Assembly (NCBI GenBank): GCA_004794785.1
Contig: SJOL01007044.1
Location: 571,729 to 635,728, forward strand
Direction: 5' to 3'
Length of the DNA stretch: 64,000 bases
Origin: Opisthorchis felineus
Taxonomy: Eukaryota > Platyhelminthes > Trematoda > Opisthorchiida > Opisthorchiidae
Positions 1 to 13,300 of this stretch are shown here, in pieces. Numbering within the stretch: the stretch's first letter is position 1; each line of letters begins with the position of its first letter. Both the position numbers and the translations under genes were made by a program. The notes beneath the pieces were generated by a model. It was not told the DNA's origin and did no database searches. It was given only the letters and a program-made list of their open reading frames with translations.

Positions 1-2404
1 CTATCCTTTGGTAACCTGCAATGGCCGTCCACTTCTACAGGGAGTGTTCTACAGGATCAACAGCTGGAAAAACAGCTCTGTTTGGCCTATGCAAAATATA
101 CACACATATAAGTAATCGGTAACGCCCCACCCAAAAAGGAATAAGATAGGAAAATACATCGTTCTGGGTCTGTATTTTACAATGGTGCATCGAGAGAACT
201 AGTATACATCTGTGTTCCTCTACAGAGACAAATCTTCGATTGATCCTCTCAAACTGTCTTCCTGAAGCAACAAAATGTCAAAAAAGCCGTTCCCCCTGAA
301 ATGACTGCCCGCAGGAATTCAACAAAAGTGTTTTTTCTAGCTGCTCCCTCCAAAAAAGGAACCTGCCCAATGGTAAAACCCATACGTAATCAGCCACGAG
401 TAGTCTCGTATGAAAGGTGGTTTGACAGACAATAGAAACTGTAATAATTTGGTTTCACGAATTTCACGTTCTGATCTTTGTTGGGAGGGAAAGTTGTTCG
501 CTGGACACACCTCTACCCCATTTGGGAGGTGGATAGTTGATGTACCAAAAGGCACTGATTTTAAGACCAGTCTCACTGAACCGTAAGTAGATAGTCTTTT
601 AGGGGGATCTGTGACAGGACTGTTGTGTATTTACCGTTGTGGAGCTGTGTAAACAGCTGGCAACTTCTTTTGTTCATCAAAATGCCGAATCGAGCTTTCA
701 TGCTTACACTTTTGAGAAAGGCTTCACTGTATTACCACGCACGACACTGTGTACCTGCACCTACTTTCACTGCATTCGATCCATTAACCTCAATTTCCAA
801 GGTCGTATAACCAAAATGTGTATCTCCAACGGAATTGAGCTCATACCAGAATGCGCTTAATATGAATACAGTGATATGTTCTGGGGTTACAAATAGCCTC
901 TTTACCTGGGGTAGTCCTTGTGACTGCAGGGTGTACCGATGTGGTGCAAACTAATGAAGAGAAGCTGAACGAATTCGCGATGCATTGACCGCACTTTATC
1001 CGTCGTGCCTCGCAATGAGCAACATTCACGTGATTTACGTATCACCGCCTTGGGTAACCTGAACACATGTGTTGATGTGTATTCGAACTCTCTTTTTTGT
1101 GAGGGTGCGGTGACCTTGTGAAAATCACCCACGATCATACCCTGCAAAAACAGCTTCATTGAGCAGACGAACCGCCTCATCTTAAACCTTGGAAGACTGC
1201 TGATATGTGGTGTAACATTTTAGATGACCCAAAATTCCAAATCCTTATTCAATAATAAATAAAGTGAAAATCAGAATGACCGCAAAGTGGAGCTGTGTTA
1301 CCATTAGAATGCAAAAATCTGAAGCAAGAATTTAGAGCCTTTCGCAACAAATTATTATAGTTCTCAAAATGTGGTCCTTCTCCGGAAGGATCACACAGTA
1401 TCTCATCCTGCCTGGAAGTAATGTTATATTTTTTCCAGGGGAATGGCGTCTGTCTGGGTAGTCTTTCTTGTGACATTACTGTGCAACAATCTGCATCTCT
1501 GCTTAGGATTTTTAACAGCCGTGATCCTACTGATCATGTATTATGTACAAAATGACAGGAGGATAGTATCATACCTTCAGTGCTAATCTGAATTGAAACT
1601 CTTGGGGTCAACTGGGCTATACCAAAATCCTGACATTGCCGCGTGAATTAGGAGTGTGTGAAGTAGTTGATCTTCAAACATTCCTGCGTTTCTAGCGTAA
1701 TCTCCGACGTGCACGTTATCTGATTTCCACGCTGTAGACTGCCAAATTTACCATGGTCTACCTGTCTGATCGTGAATGGCGGGGAGTGTCAGTGTGCCCT
1801 CTTCAGAATGGTAACATCTCCTTACAGGAGCCTATACTTGGCCACACGTTTTGACATTCAAGGCTCACGTAGCTGAAAACCATGTTTGGAAACATGGATT
1901 GCACTGAAATTAAAATCGTATATTTTGCTGGGTTATGTGCCTACGCGTTACCTTATTGCAGGAAAACCCAAAATACAAGTTCCACATCACATTCCATGTT
2001 GGAAGCGGGACTATATCAAAATGAATTGCTCTTTATTAAGTGGAGAGTATTGAGAGGGCTATGGTTTATATAATATATGTATATATAATCTTGTCGCCGA
2101 ATCAGGCACCGACAAGTGCCCCGCTGAGAGCAGAAATCATTTTTGGTATTCTTCAGCAATGCATTGAAAATCGCGGCGTCTTACCAGCACACAGATATCT
2201 TTACAAGGTTAGATGATCATTAGCGTTATCGAAGCATACCGTTCATCAAAGCTTACTACTAACTAGTGTCACCCGGGTGATACCAGAGCGTACGTGTGAT
2301 ACGGAAATCATAAGACTTTTTTGACATAACGCTTTATTTTTGACCACTAAAGTAAGTATAGTCTGACAACAAAGCATTGTTATCAATGTCTCAAGGTACT
2401 TCGG
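1..2404. other. No gene recognised
   Basis: Only short open frames below 93 codons occur, with no recognisable domain or convincing exon borders. No known repeat was seen. Confidence 0.6.
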
Positions 2405-2535
2405 CCACTCGTGGCCCACCGGTTAAGTGTTCAAATTACTAGCCAGGAGGTCGTTGGTTCGAGACTCTCCGGAGTTTCGTGAGATACGCACTGCTGATGC
2501 TTCCCAATAAGAATGAAACAGTTGCACAGTGCTTA
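2405..2535 (+). mobile_element. tRNA-headed SINE with hammerhead motif (family S), copy 1
   Basis: A tRNA-like head has an A box-like TGGCCCACCGGTTAAG (2412-2427) and a B box-like GGTTCGAGACT (2456-2466). A hammerhead-like motif follows at 2488-2532. The motif and its spacing from the head are shared with copies at 10.3 and 34.8 kb. This is the layout of the schistosome SM-alpha SINEs, which have a tRNA-like Pol III promoter and a hammerhead. The comparison is to the known layout, not to a computed alignment. Confidence 0.65.
2488..2532 (+). ncRNA. Degenerate hammerhead ribozyme motif (family S copy 1)
   Basis: Stem I arms GCACTG (2488-2493) and CAGTGC (2527-2532) pair perfectly. The core reads CTGATGC, where CTGATGA is expected, so the A after GATG is lost. 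A 14-base stem II region follows, then GAAAC at 2515-2519. The position of the cleavage triplet reads GCA. The total length of 45 nt equals copy 2 exactly. With a changed core and a weak stem II it is probably inactive. Confidence 0.5.
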
Positions 2536-5500
2536 TCGGCTTTTCAGCATAGATTGGCTTCACTTACAGAACGAAATCTCTGCAAAAAAACCAAATCTCC
2601 TCACACTACCCACAAGGCACTTCCTCGCAAAATGTACGCTGTATTTTCATTTCTATCTGTGCACCTTTGACACAAGTCTGATCATCCTAACTGGTATTTT
2701 GAAACAAGCCGGAGTCGAGGTTGTTTACTTCAAATCCCAAGACCGTGACTAAACAGCGTGTGTCTGGCGTCAAAGCCGCTGTTTTCATATCAAATACTGA
2801 CAGCTATTCAATGCTGTTTTGCTTTTAAATCATGTAAACAAATCCAAATAAGTGCACATCAGTAACAACAGTGTCCAAAAGTTTTGAGGGGCCTCTTCAA
2901 AAAACAGTTCCGAGACCTGTCTTTATTACAATTATTAATGTGATACAAACAGATTAGCTGCAGCAGGTGGCCTGTGGTGTTTCGAAAGCGGAGGACCCAC
3001 CAGATGCCGTACACAATCGATCACTATCATTTGGATCTACATACTAGATGGGGAGCTGTTCTCGGTAAACTAAGCACCACTCATGTGTCCTGACTTCGTA
3101 TGAGTGCTTCGTGTTTTTTGCTAATTACAACAAATGCACAAATCCAGAACTAATTTAGTATCAAGGCAATGAGCTCAAAGATACGGCACGACTAACATTA
3201 CTGTCATTATAAGAGCCGCCAGGAGACGAGCTGGAACTACATCAGTTGATTGGCTACCACTGTGGTTTACTTACACTAAGGCAGGCTATACTCCCACCCA
3301 CTGTTCAACGGTGCAATTTGTCTCAACTGGTCTGGTGGCTGAGACTTTAAAGTTAAACTTCAGTTGTGCGGTGCTCACAGTGAACCAGGTTGATAGTGTT
3401 TCGCAGCTTTCCATTATGGAAATCCCTAATAAGCATTGAGGTTGCAGTAATTATACACCTTTATCGCTACTGCGGCCGAATATTGAGTTTAGAATGAATC
3501 ATCGCATAATGTTATCAAGAACATCGGGTGACAAACGTAAGTGTATTCTGGACCTCTTCGTCAGGTCAGCACGCACCTATCTGGTGAAATATTGGTAATG
3601 ATCAGAACACGCAGCTAGCATTATTTTCATCACTGAACCAATGTGTGCGGCTCATTCTCACCAGCGCCAATACTTACACCCGCATCAATACATTGGATTT
3701 CTTATCAGCTATGTTATACAGTACCTGGTCCCTGCTTCAGATCAAATAAACGCAGTTCTCAAAACACAACTCTTCAATATCCTCTGAACTCTTCATAGGC
3801 ATAATATTCGGTAGTGCTTCTAATTGTTCACCAGTATGAAGCTGAGCTACGAATCAGGCCTCGTCCCAGACTGACCTTATCGAGGTACTTTTCAAGGCCG
3901 CACTTCAGGTGGTCGGGTGACTTTACTCAAACTTATTTCACTAGCGTTCTATTGACCAGACGGAATACAACCGCAGAATGCAGAAACCGGACGATACACT
4001 ACTGAAAAAAGTTAACAAATCCATCTATCAGTGAGTTGTTTAGTGTACGCCTTTGAACTATATTTAGGCTTTTATCAATTACAACGAATTTAGTTTAAAG
4101 CGTCCCGTTTTACGACAACCACCCATCTACAGTGACCGTATTCTGACGTTCCATAAAACTTCTGATAGTGTGTTCGTAGTGTGGCCGCACACCACTGGTA
4201 ATTTTATAGCTTGACATGTAACCACCTTGCACTTTGGATTGACAAAGCAATCTTTAAATATTCGGCCAAAGATGTTTCCAAACGTCGAGTTGAGCAGTTA
4301 GTTGTATCCACTTGCGTTTTTTCTTATTCATCTTTGAACTATCGTGTTACTCCATTGAAGTGGCGCAATTCTCATCTGCAAATGACAGGCCCATGTGCGA
4401 TCTATCCAAAGGCCACCACCCCGCCCCGCTGCAACTTCGACGGATGATTTGCGCACTAGGATATGACATGAGATCTGTCTTAAGGAAAATTGATGGCTTG
4501 CGCTACCCTCCTACGGGAAGAACAAAAAACTTCAAAATTAGTGAGACGATAACCCAGACTGAGCTTTTCCTTTTCAAAACCAGTGGTGCTTTTCTTACCT
4601 ATCTGCTTCTCTGCTACAGCCTCAACGGAAAAGTCAGTTTCATGCGTTTCCTACCGCACCACCTGTCTAACCAATGACCGCATGCGAACACGAATTCTTC
4701 ATCCACTCGCGGCCAGCATTCCAAGTTTCCTAATAGCCTAGACGATCGTTGGCTGTCCAAGCAACGAGATAAAGAAGTGTAGTGATCGAGGGATGTTTGA
4801 GCCGCTTTCCATTTCTTAGTATGTGGCGACCTCAATAAATGTGACAATAGTCTCGGAGACACGGTTTTTGTAAACCTTGTAAACCCTCTACCACGCCAGT
4901 TGTGATTGCACATTAGAAAAATCCTTCATGTATGCTGGCTAGCCTGACGCACACTTTCTAACGTTTGAATATTGTCCAGTCAGACTTGAAAAAAAAAATC
5001 ACGGTGGGACTTAAACGTAGGATCACACAGGCCTTTCCCCACAACTCGACTACTACTGGAATGCAGGTAATGCTTTTGGATCATCAAGTGGTGTAAAGTG
5101 TAGAGAACCCAATTAAAAGCTCACGTGATTACATTTTGAAGGAACTAGTCTTGATCACTAAAACCCCGAAAAATTGAAAGAAACTGAGATAAAATTGAAA
5201 TTTTCAGAAACCTTCTACGATACCGACCTACCGAGGGAGGTATAAACGATGTTTTCCAACCATAATTTTTAAAAATCTTTATAAATGTTTTTCCCATGAT
5301 TCATTAAATATCTGGTTGACATTTTCACCGACATTATTCAGTCTCAGTGGCCATCAACCCAGTTTTTGTGCTGTATAATCTTGTGCGTCTTCACACACAG
5401 CGCGCTAGCTTGTTCTGCAGGCTCTTGTCGGTTTTTAAATCAGACCTACGGATAGGTCGGTCAATACGAAACCCACTTACTGGAAAGCCAGTAGTTGTGC

Positions 5501-6782
5501 AACCCCATTTTTTCTCCGCAAAATGTCACACGCAAAATTCTATTTGTGATAGCTAGGGTAACTAAGGATACCCTACTGGTTGACGTGTCCACCATAGTCT
5601 CGAATATCACTCTGCATCTCTACTTCTTACACCCAATTAGCCGTAAATGCTCTTCAGCTCTTCAGCACTTAAGAACTAAAACCTGTTTCCCTTGTATGGT
5701 TTTTCTGTCCATAATATCTCCGGTTTGTGCCTAATACACTGGCAAACAATCCTTCACATCACCAGTGATTACTTGATCTCTTACAAATTTCAGGTAAGAA
5801 GCAGATTTAGTTGAAGTGACCCGACACGTATGCTGATCTGTGAAGCCATGTTCACCTTATTAATTTCCCATATTCCCCATTTGCTGCAACTGTTTCATTC
5901 TTTGAGCATTTTTGACTGACCGCGCACTCCAGTTAAGTTTTTAATCTCTAAGTTTGTACAATTTTTCAAAAAGTTGTCAATGGATTGCATCCAAAACTAC
6001 AATGCGTGTATGCACACTTTAGAGGAATAGGATAAATCCGAGCCACACATCTCTCAGATTACCGAGAATTGGATTTCGTCTTGCCAGTTAAAAATGTTGA
6101 ACTGACTAACCCGTATTACTAAATTAATATTTGAGTGAGATCCATGGGAAAACTGGACCCAAAAAGTCTAAAGCAAAATCTCCAACGGACACTCAGCAAT
6201 GTATAACAAAGTTTCTGTACAATGGTCTGGGGTGTTATGGTTGAAAATCATTGTTGAAAACTCTCGATGGAGCGGCATCTTAAAACAGCCCACAAGTTTT
6301 GTCAACCGATTTCAAGGCTTTATGCCTTGAGATTAGCTGCTGCAGGGAGTGCTCCTACAGACGCAGAAGTAAGTTGCTTACGCTGTTCATTGACCGATGA
6401 TCACTAGATCCATTCTAGTACTATTGGAGTTGTAGCGGAAAACACTGACGAACCCATAAACCACTCACCGGGTGCCAAAATATTTTCTTTGTAAATGCTA
6501 TATAAACCTGGAAATCATTTGACAAGAGATTCCGCTAAAAAAATAAGACAACACGGAATAGCCTTCTTTTGCGATTCTGCCCAACAGAAATCAAAAGCAC
6601 CGGAAATACTTTCTAGTTCTTCCAACTATTCTCCCTCTTTAACAGGAGCTTCTTAAATTTATTGGTCAAAGCAAAATTAAGCAGATGGTTTCGTAGGTGC
6701 ATACTGACGGTTCGTCTCCATAGAAATTAATTCATCTACTACTACAACCTAGTCATTGCGTGCATAAGTATTTTCTACAATG

Positions 6783-6809
6783 TATATATATATATATATA
6801 TATATATAT
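6783..6809. repeat. (TA)n microsatellite
   Basis: About 13 tandem TA units without interruption. Confidence 0.95.
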
Positions 6810-7053
6810 TACTATGTTAACCTAAGACACTGAGGTCTAAAGCAAAGCAAAGCCACTCGATCTTACAGTCTTACCGTGGTTCTCGATCTGTGGCAAGCGT
6901 GACTGATAGAAAGTTTAAGGCCATAGGAAGCGCCGTATGATAAAAATGTCAGTGAGCAACAGACGTAGACCCGGTGCCTCAAAATCGCTTTGAAAATGTT
7001 TGAAAAAATGGAGGGGTCGTCGTTTCTTATCGCTGAGTTTGCCAATTAGATTT

Positions 7054-7106
7054 CAAACCAACGACCATCTACGGCACCTGAGCTACTAACAACCTCCACA
7101 ATAGCA
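7054..7106 (+). repeat. 53-bp dispersed repeat, copy at 7 kb
   Basis: This matches 63849-63901. It shares CAAACCAACGACCATCTACG, then ACCTGAGCTAC, and ends AATAGCA in both copies. Only this part is shared; the foldback arms are not present here. Confidence 0.7.
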
Positions 7107-9788
7107 GATGGAGGTGTCAAAACTTGCAACGATACTGCAAGCTGGCATGTAATTAGAACCCCTACATTACAAAAATATTGACAGGAACTATCCAAGCTGA
7201 AACAGCCAAGCAAGTTATATCCCAGAAGTTCCAACTAAAGCGAAGTTTTATGACCCAAAATTAGATACTCGTACATTTGTCCTTCTGGTAGATTTGGTGC
7301 TGGCAGAAAAACTATTTCTTAACTATTAATCTCTTAAATGGATATCGCGGAATGCATTTGACACACTTGGCCGCCTGTTCTACGTACACAGTGAACTAAT
7401 CACATGAAATCATTAGCATATCTATATAGATCAGTCGGTGGAATACAGTTCCAACTGACTTGGAGGATAGCGTGATACGTAAGCAAACACCGCAGGTGGA
7501 CATCTCTACTCTCGTATCCCAATTGCCTGGAGCCATTTTTCATAAATCCACCGTTAATAAAGAACAAATGTTTTGAACAGCGAGGTTGGTAGCAAACAAG
7601 ACTGATGCGGCCTTCACTTTAAAACACTGACAAAATCCTGACTATATCTCATTCTACCTACATTATCAATGATATCAGATGCTAAATCACCCATTAGCAA
7701 CCTTCCCTTGCCCAGGCCTTACAGGCCGATAAGTTAGTTTTGCGTATCCGTGCCTATTGTTCCAACTCCGGAATTTTGACTCTCTTCAAACTGCGGCATT
7801 CACTAGTAATTCGTTATAGGGCCAAAGCCCTCTGTCTGCCAGTCAAGTTACTGCTTTGTTCAATGTCACAGATCAGTTAGTGTTTTATCCATCTGAAAGG
7901 CCTGTAACTTTAATTTTACTTGTGCACTGGAGAAACTGCCATTGAAAGGAAAATCGTGTTTGGATTCTAGACAAGTATATTTCTTTTTCGGGCCCAGTCA
8001 TCCAAACTGCCGACCTTTTCAACCATCCTGCTAAGATAAATTTGACTCGTGTCAGTTATCTAGTGCCAGCACATTAGCCACATCAGAACCCGCCAGGCAA
8101 ATGAGACTATTTTCACTCGTTCTAACCGTTAATTCTTCATTTTGTACAAAATTATTCCGTAGCATTCAAAGTTTGACTGAAGACGCAACTCACTATCCTG
8201 TTGAGTAAGTGCAATTACTTTTCATGCTCATGCCACAACGCGCTTACTTCTGGAGCAGACGAAGCAGAAACATAATGACTTGGCTGATGCCGAGAACAAT
8301 CATTCCCTACCTTCTCTTCATTAGACACTGAACAACGCACAGCGTCCCATCGTTCTTTTCTGCAATTTGGACTGCCATTCCTTTCACGTGTTGTTTGATT
8401 TAGTCAGCTCATGAGGACCTGACGCCTTAGAATTAGGCCAAGTCTAGATTGCAAGCAGAATTTTGAAGTATTTCCGTGATCCGTCATTTTAGGCAGGAAG
8501 TTCCTTCTACATTTCTGTATGCGCCACACCTGCGCGAAGACTTTTTAAGCATTGTGCTCTTTCCTTGGACCAGAGATTTCCGGTCTTGTCTCTGAAGTTT
8601 GAGTGAAGACCATAGCGCGCAGTAGATTGAATGGAAATAAAGCAATATGTCAAAATTAACAGGGCGTTAACCGAAGTAATCTACAATGTTATGCGTTCAT
8701 TGGCATAACACGAACGTACAATTTAACGTGCTTGACTTGCACATTTCTTTTATACTTATATAAATTGACGTGTTTGAATCTGGTCAGCTTTGAGAATTGC
8801 ATGCGGTGAGAGGGAGTGCCACTTTCAGTCTCACAGGTAAGTGCAGAGTGATAAACAACTCAGACATTGCGTAAACCACACTTATCTCGTTGTCAAAGCA
8901 GTATCTGCTGAACTCCGAATACACACTCACGGGGAAACGTGCTCACGTAACTAATCACGCAACACCTGGAGCGTTTAGCTCCAGCGTTTCTAAGACACGT
9001 TGATCAAAACATGGTCTGAGCTGATAACTGATTTCACAAAGTCCAAATAAATTGCTACTTCTGAAGGTGTATTCTTCTGGAGGAGATCAGTGGGGAGATG
9101 CTTACTGCAAGATGACCCCGAGAATAAATGGCAAACATGAGGATGAAAGAAACTGGCTCATCTTTATGAGAATCAGACACTAAGTCATGCCTGAGGGTAA
9201 GTACCCTGTTGTGGACTCTTCCGCAAACCAACTTCTTCAGGTGGTCTCTCTTTATTTCATCTAGAAAAACACAAGCGCAAGCATGTTCACTTATTCGAAT
9301 GTGAAAACTCGGGCGCGTCTAGCACACTGTTCAGAAAACGGTGATGTTGGCACAAAATCTGGGGAATACTGCCCGGCTTTTATTTACTCTCAAAACGAGT
9401 TAAGTATCACGATCAGAAGGATTCTAAATTTTGAGATTAATTGCAGAGTGGTAGGGTTGCATCAGTGTGATGGGTGCTCAAGGTGAACCCTACTCTCAGT
9501 AATCCAGGTCACATTACTGGTGGTATAGTGTGAAGTGCACTACACACAATAGTTGCGGCAGGCTAACTGAATCGTTTGCGCTGGCAGACCAGCATTACTC
9601 TTGCAGAAGTATCAGGATCTGTTGACTTGAACGAAGCATATTTCCCAACTATGAACGAAGAGGAATCTCTGTACCTTTCATCAAACTGTAGCGATTGCAA
9701 TTCTACTCTGGCCGCCGCTGGTCTATCCTTTCAAACATCCTGGAATACTCCGAAAATTCCCATTTAGAATAAGAACAAAGAGGAACAA

Positions 9789-9907
9789 AATACACTACTC
9801 ATAAGATTACTGGAAACTCTTCGACAGCCGACGACCAGTTTCGCCCTCTTTGGGGTTCATCAGGTAGGCTCAGTCCCCGAGTTTCCATCAATCTTCTGTT
9901 CTACTTT
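9789..9907 (-). repeat. Hammerhead-bearing dispersed repeat (family P), copy 1
   Basis: About 119 bp match the repeat at 44121-44238 across their length. Shared blocks include GTAGAACA, a GATTGATGGAAACTCGGGG-like block, the hammerhead, TGTCGAAGAG and ATGAGTAGTGTATT. The two copies differ at scattered positions, which suggests an old dispersed family. Minimal hammerheads like this are known from Penelope-like elements. No Penelope-type reverse transcriptase was seen near it. Confidence 0.75.
9826..9870 (-). ncRNA. Minimal hammerhead ribozyme, family P copy 1
   Basis: The core is CTGATGA (plus 9857-9863) and GAAA (plus 9839-9842), with a 14-base stem II region ACCCCAAAGAGGGC. Stem III is minimal: A-C and G-T pairs with a two-base loop, ending in the triplet GTC, the preferred cut site. 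Stem I arms AGCCTAC and GTCGGCT pair in six of seven positions. The arrangement is complete apart from the first pair of stem II and one mismatch in stem I. Confidence 0.7.
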
Positions 9908-10259
9908 TCAATTCATACAGTTACAAAATCTAAGACAGCAACATTTAACATTTAGCATGGTGCACATGAACAAGAAGCCGAGGAAGAGAATGCACTGGTT
10001 ACCTGTTAAAGAACAACTGGTTCAAGTCACCAAGTGGGTGATCTGATTTTGTTAGTGCTGCGGTGTTTCGGTTGTGTTCAGCACAGGATGCATATGTAGG
10101 GGGGAGATGAACTGGACCATAGCAAGTCCTTCACGCAAACAAAGCTTTTTTCAAGTGTTTGTGCTTGCGGGATTTTGTAGAATACATACTCACATGACTC
10201 TCGTTGGAACAATCGTCCTCCCGTCCTGGCGCAATCATTCTGGTGAGACCAAACCAAAG

Positions 10260-10395
10260 GAGGGAAGCACTGTGCTCGAGTTTCGCTCTTAATAGGGGTC
10301 ATCAGCAGTGCATATTCCATGGCCGTGCGGGTGTTTGAACTTCGCACATCTGATATGCGAGGCGAGCTTGTCACCACTACTCCACCAGCGCCCGC
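10260..10395 (-). mobile_element. tRNA-headed SINE with hammerhead motif (family S), copy 2
   Basis: On the minus strand an A box-like GTAGTGGTGACAAG (plus 10367-10380) and a B box-like GAAGTTCAAACACCC (plus 10329-10343) precede the hammerhead-like motif at 10267-10311. The head shares TAGTGGT-ACA, TCGCAT-TCAGATG and AGTTCAAA with the copy at 34.8 kb, and the ribozyme part with both other copies. Confidence 0.7.
10267..10311 (-). ncRNA. Hammerhead ribozyme motif (family S copy 2)
   Basis: The core is complete: CTGATGA (plus 10299-10305) and GAAA (plus 10281-10284). Stem I arms GCACTG and CAGTGC pair over six bases. The 14-base stem II region pairs only in part. The stem III position is minimal, with a four-base loop TCGA and the triplet GCA before stem I. 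A C in place of U next to the cut site would be expected to lower activity. Confidence 0.55.
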
Positions 10396-13300
10396 TGGAC
10401 TCATCCCAAGTTTTAGGTTCAAACGGGTGAATATGTTCACACCTTTTAGCCGACAAAGGATCGAGCCACCATGGTGATAGCTTCAGTCACCGCGATTCTG
10501 CGCCAGTTTACCAATCTGGGTTGATTAGCAGGCGCTTTGTAAACATTAGAAAAAGTTTGGCTGGCTAGGCGCCATGTCTCTAAAACGCTGTACGAAAGAG
10601 CTGGTTATTGCCCTCCTTGTTCCACAAGCTAGCCAAGGTGCATTGGGCTCCATCATTCTTTGGCCGAGTTGCCCAGATGTTAACCTTTAGATACTGAGGT
10701 CCCACATTTCCGGGCCACACCAGTAGGACACAAACTAATCTACCGACAGTTGCTAGGATAGTTTTCCCCTGCTATTTAGAAATAAACGTAAGTTGTATCA
10801 CTATGCACAAAAAACATGTATTACAACACTCTACGGCGTTCCAGAACGGCTGTTTCTGAAATGCCACGATATTATGGGGTTTCTGTGGGTTTTTACAAGT
10901 CCCTTCGAAGAAACCCAAATGCTCCAGAAATGCGATGGACAACTGCATTCTCGTTTAATAAAAAAAGTAGATTATTAACAATTTTTTTTCAAACATAAAA
11001 TGAGTTCGACGTATGAAGGAATTAGAGCATACATTTTAGTTACGCTTTCGGCACCCGCCTTTTAGCCAAGCCTAAAATCGTAAACGGATTTTAAAAACTA
11101 TTGGTGAACCCTATAATCAAGTCTTTAGTACGGTTTTCCCGTTGAAGTACGGCGCACCAGACCTGTGGGTACAACACATCAACAACTAAACATTTATGGC
11201 ACTTTGAATGCAGGTTCTTGGGAGTCCCTGAAAGTTTCCATTAATAGTATGTTTTGTTTGTCTCCCCTCAAGGAATCAATCGGTTTGCAGACGAATTACA
11301 TTCAATAATTTGTTAAATTGACGAAGCAATCCTCACGACATTGGTCACCGGGGCCATTGTACCATCGTATCAAGAGGCATTTATGGGCACTTCTACCTTG
11401 CCAAAGTGTTAAATGTGCATCACACTAAAAGAAATATTTTTATGGCATGCAGATTTTTAGTGGAGTGCCTCAGTTTCAAAGTGGCCCTGGAATGGTGGGT
11501 GTAAACCTTCCAAAGACGCGCAGATGTGGATGCAAGTGGTGCTAAGGCAGACACCGTGAAAATTTCCCATCGGCTCCAGGTACAGCACTTTTCTTTTGTT
11601 ACCAGCTGGGGGATTCAAGATTGCAGCCAAACGACAACTGAACTCCCTGTGATAATAGTTAGCTACCATAACCTTGGTGGCTACTGCTGTCGGTGATCTA
11701 GTGTAAAAATGAACAGTTATATTTGTGGTGTAACGAGGCAGGTGACATCAGTTTTACAGTTATGCATAAAGTTACTAAATCCATATAGTCAGGATAAACA
11801 CACTATACGCTATAAGTGGAGGCGCATTTGGTGCTTGAACTAACAGACCTAGTCGGCTTCGGGGAAAATGCTGAATTTGCCACCAATGTCGTGTGCCGAT
11901 AATCGTCAAAAATCAAGGTACCATCTTTCTTATCTACTTCGGACTGTTGTACATGGGACAGGGTAGACCTTCTACAAGTTGGAAGGGCATGAAAGTGATA
12001 ATTAAGAGTGACGGAGCCGTTGGAGTGACCTGCTTTACAAAAGAAGGAGTGCGCGCCCCTCATGGCCTCGACAGCGGATCCTGTAACGTTTGCTAATCTA
12101 CATCAGTGATGTTCTCCCTGTTAGAGATTACTCGTCTGGCCTGACAGGTGACTTTTGTTATGAATACGTCCCTAATAGGCTGGCACCAGAACAGTTCTCA
12201 ATAAAATTTCGTCCTTTTTTCACTACGGCATCCTTTACACAACTTATTGTACAGCGGCACGAAAACCCGCATTAAATTGTGTTTAATTTGAAGTGGGTCA
12301 TATTATGCCGAAAATCCTGGTTCTGTCATTCAAATCAAGAGGGATCAGCAGCAGACTCATGTCAATCCGGCTAGCTCCTTGATGCTAACTTGGCCGCATG
12401 AGCTCAGTAGTCGATGGATATACCGATGCAAATATTTCCTAATGGAGTGCTACTGTTATCTTGTGTATCACATCCAGCTACCCATAACTGGTTTCTACAA
12501 ATAAATTGGCGTCACCAGTTGTCCTGAGGCTACTGGGGGGGCGGTGGAAATTTGATTTTAACTACCTGCTGGTCCCCACTGCTGAAGCGGCTCCAAAATA
12601 GGTGGAACGCTTCTTGTTCTCGCTAATTCTGGGATAGGAATATCCGCTTCTAGTATGCCGACTTCCATGGAAGAAGAAGGGTTCGATTGGTGAAAGAGCT
12701 GGATAATAGGTAAGCAACATTAGAGCAGCTGCTATAATGGGTACCGTGATCAACGCTGCACTCTAATTCCATCTGCGTAGGAGTACGGCTTTGTACAGCA
12801 AGGGCATTATCACCTTTGTTGACGAACGTTCGTCTGACTTGGAATTAATGTCGGTGGAAGGTGATGACACCAGCACAGTGAGCGAGACATAGCCAGCGCG
12901 TTATCGCTCACACTGATCAGCTCCCTTTATGACTCTCGCACCTCGTGCACCAAGCCGAATGTACATTTATTCTTACTTCTCGCGACGGCACAATGCTGGT
13001 AAAGGCGGTATCTTTAATTAACGAAAACACCTACAGTGAATGTGTCAAACAAGACCAATGTCAAACAACCGATTCTACAGTTGACAGTTGTGCTGTCAGC
13101 CGTGGTATCATTACCAAAAACAAGCAGCACATATTAGAACAAGGAAACGCGGACGTTTCTATTAGCAGGAGGGGAATAAACTTGGGAGCGAAGATAAGCC
13201 GACATTATTTGTAGCGTTTGACTCACGTTAGACAGCTTGTGTCGACTGAATCTGACGGCTTTCCTATATTCATTCACCGGCTATCTGTCTTACGCTAAAC

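Larger units (their letters stand above)
2536..9788. other. No gene recognised; one (TA)n tract and one 53-bp repeat
   Basis: Short frames are scattered on both strands. The longest, about 120 codons at 4312-4677, overlaps others in different frames and has no recognisable motif. Confidence 0.55.

Noticed and set aside
9576..9767. Possible terminal exon (63 codons, acidic)
   Set aside because: No clear acceptor, no homology recognised, and the length is within chance.
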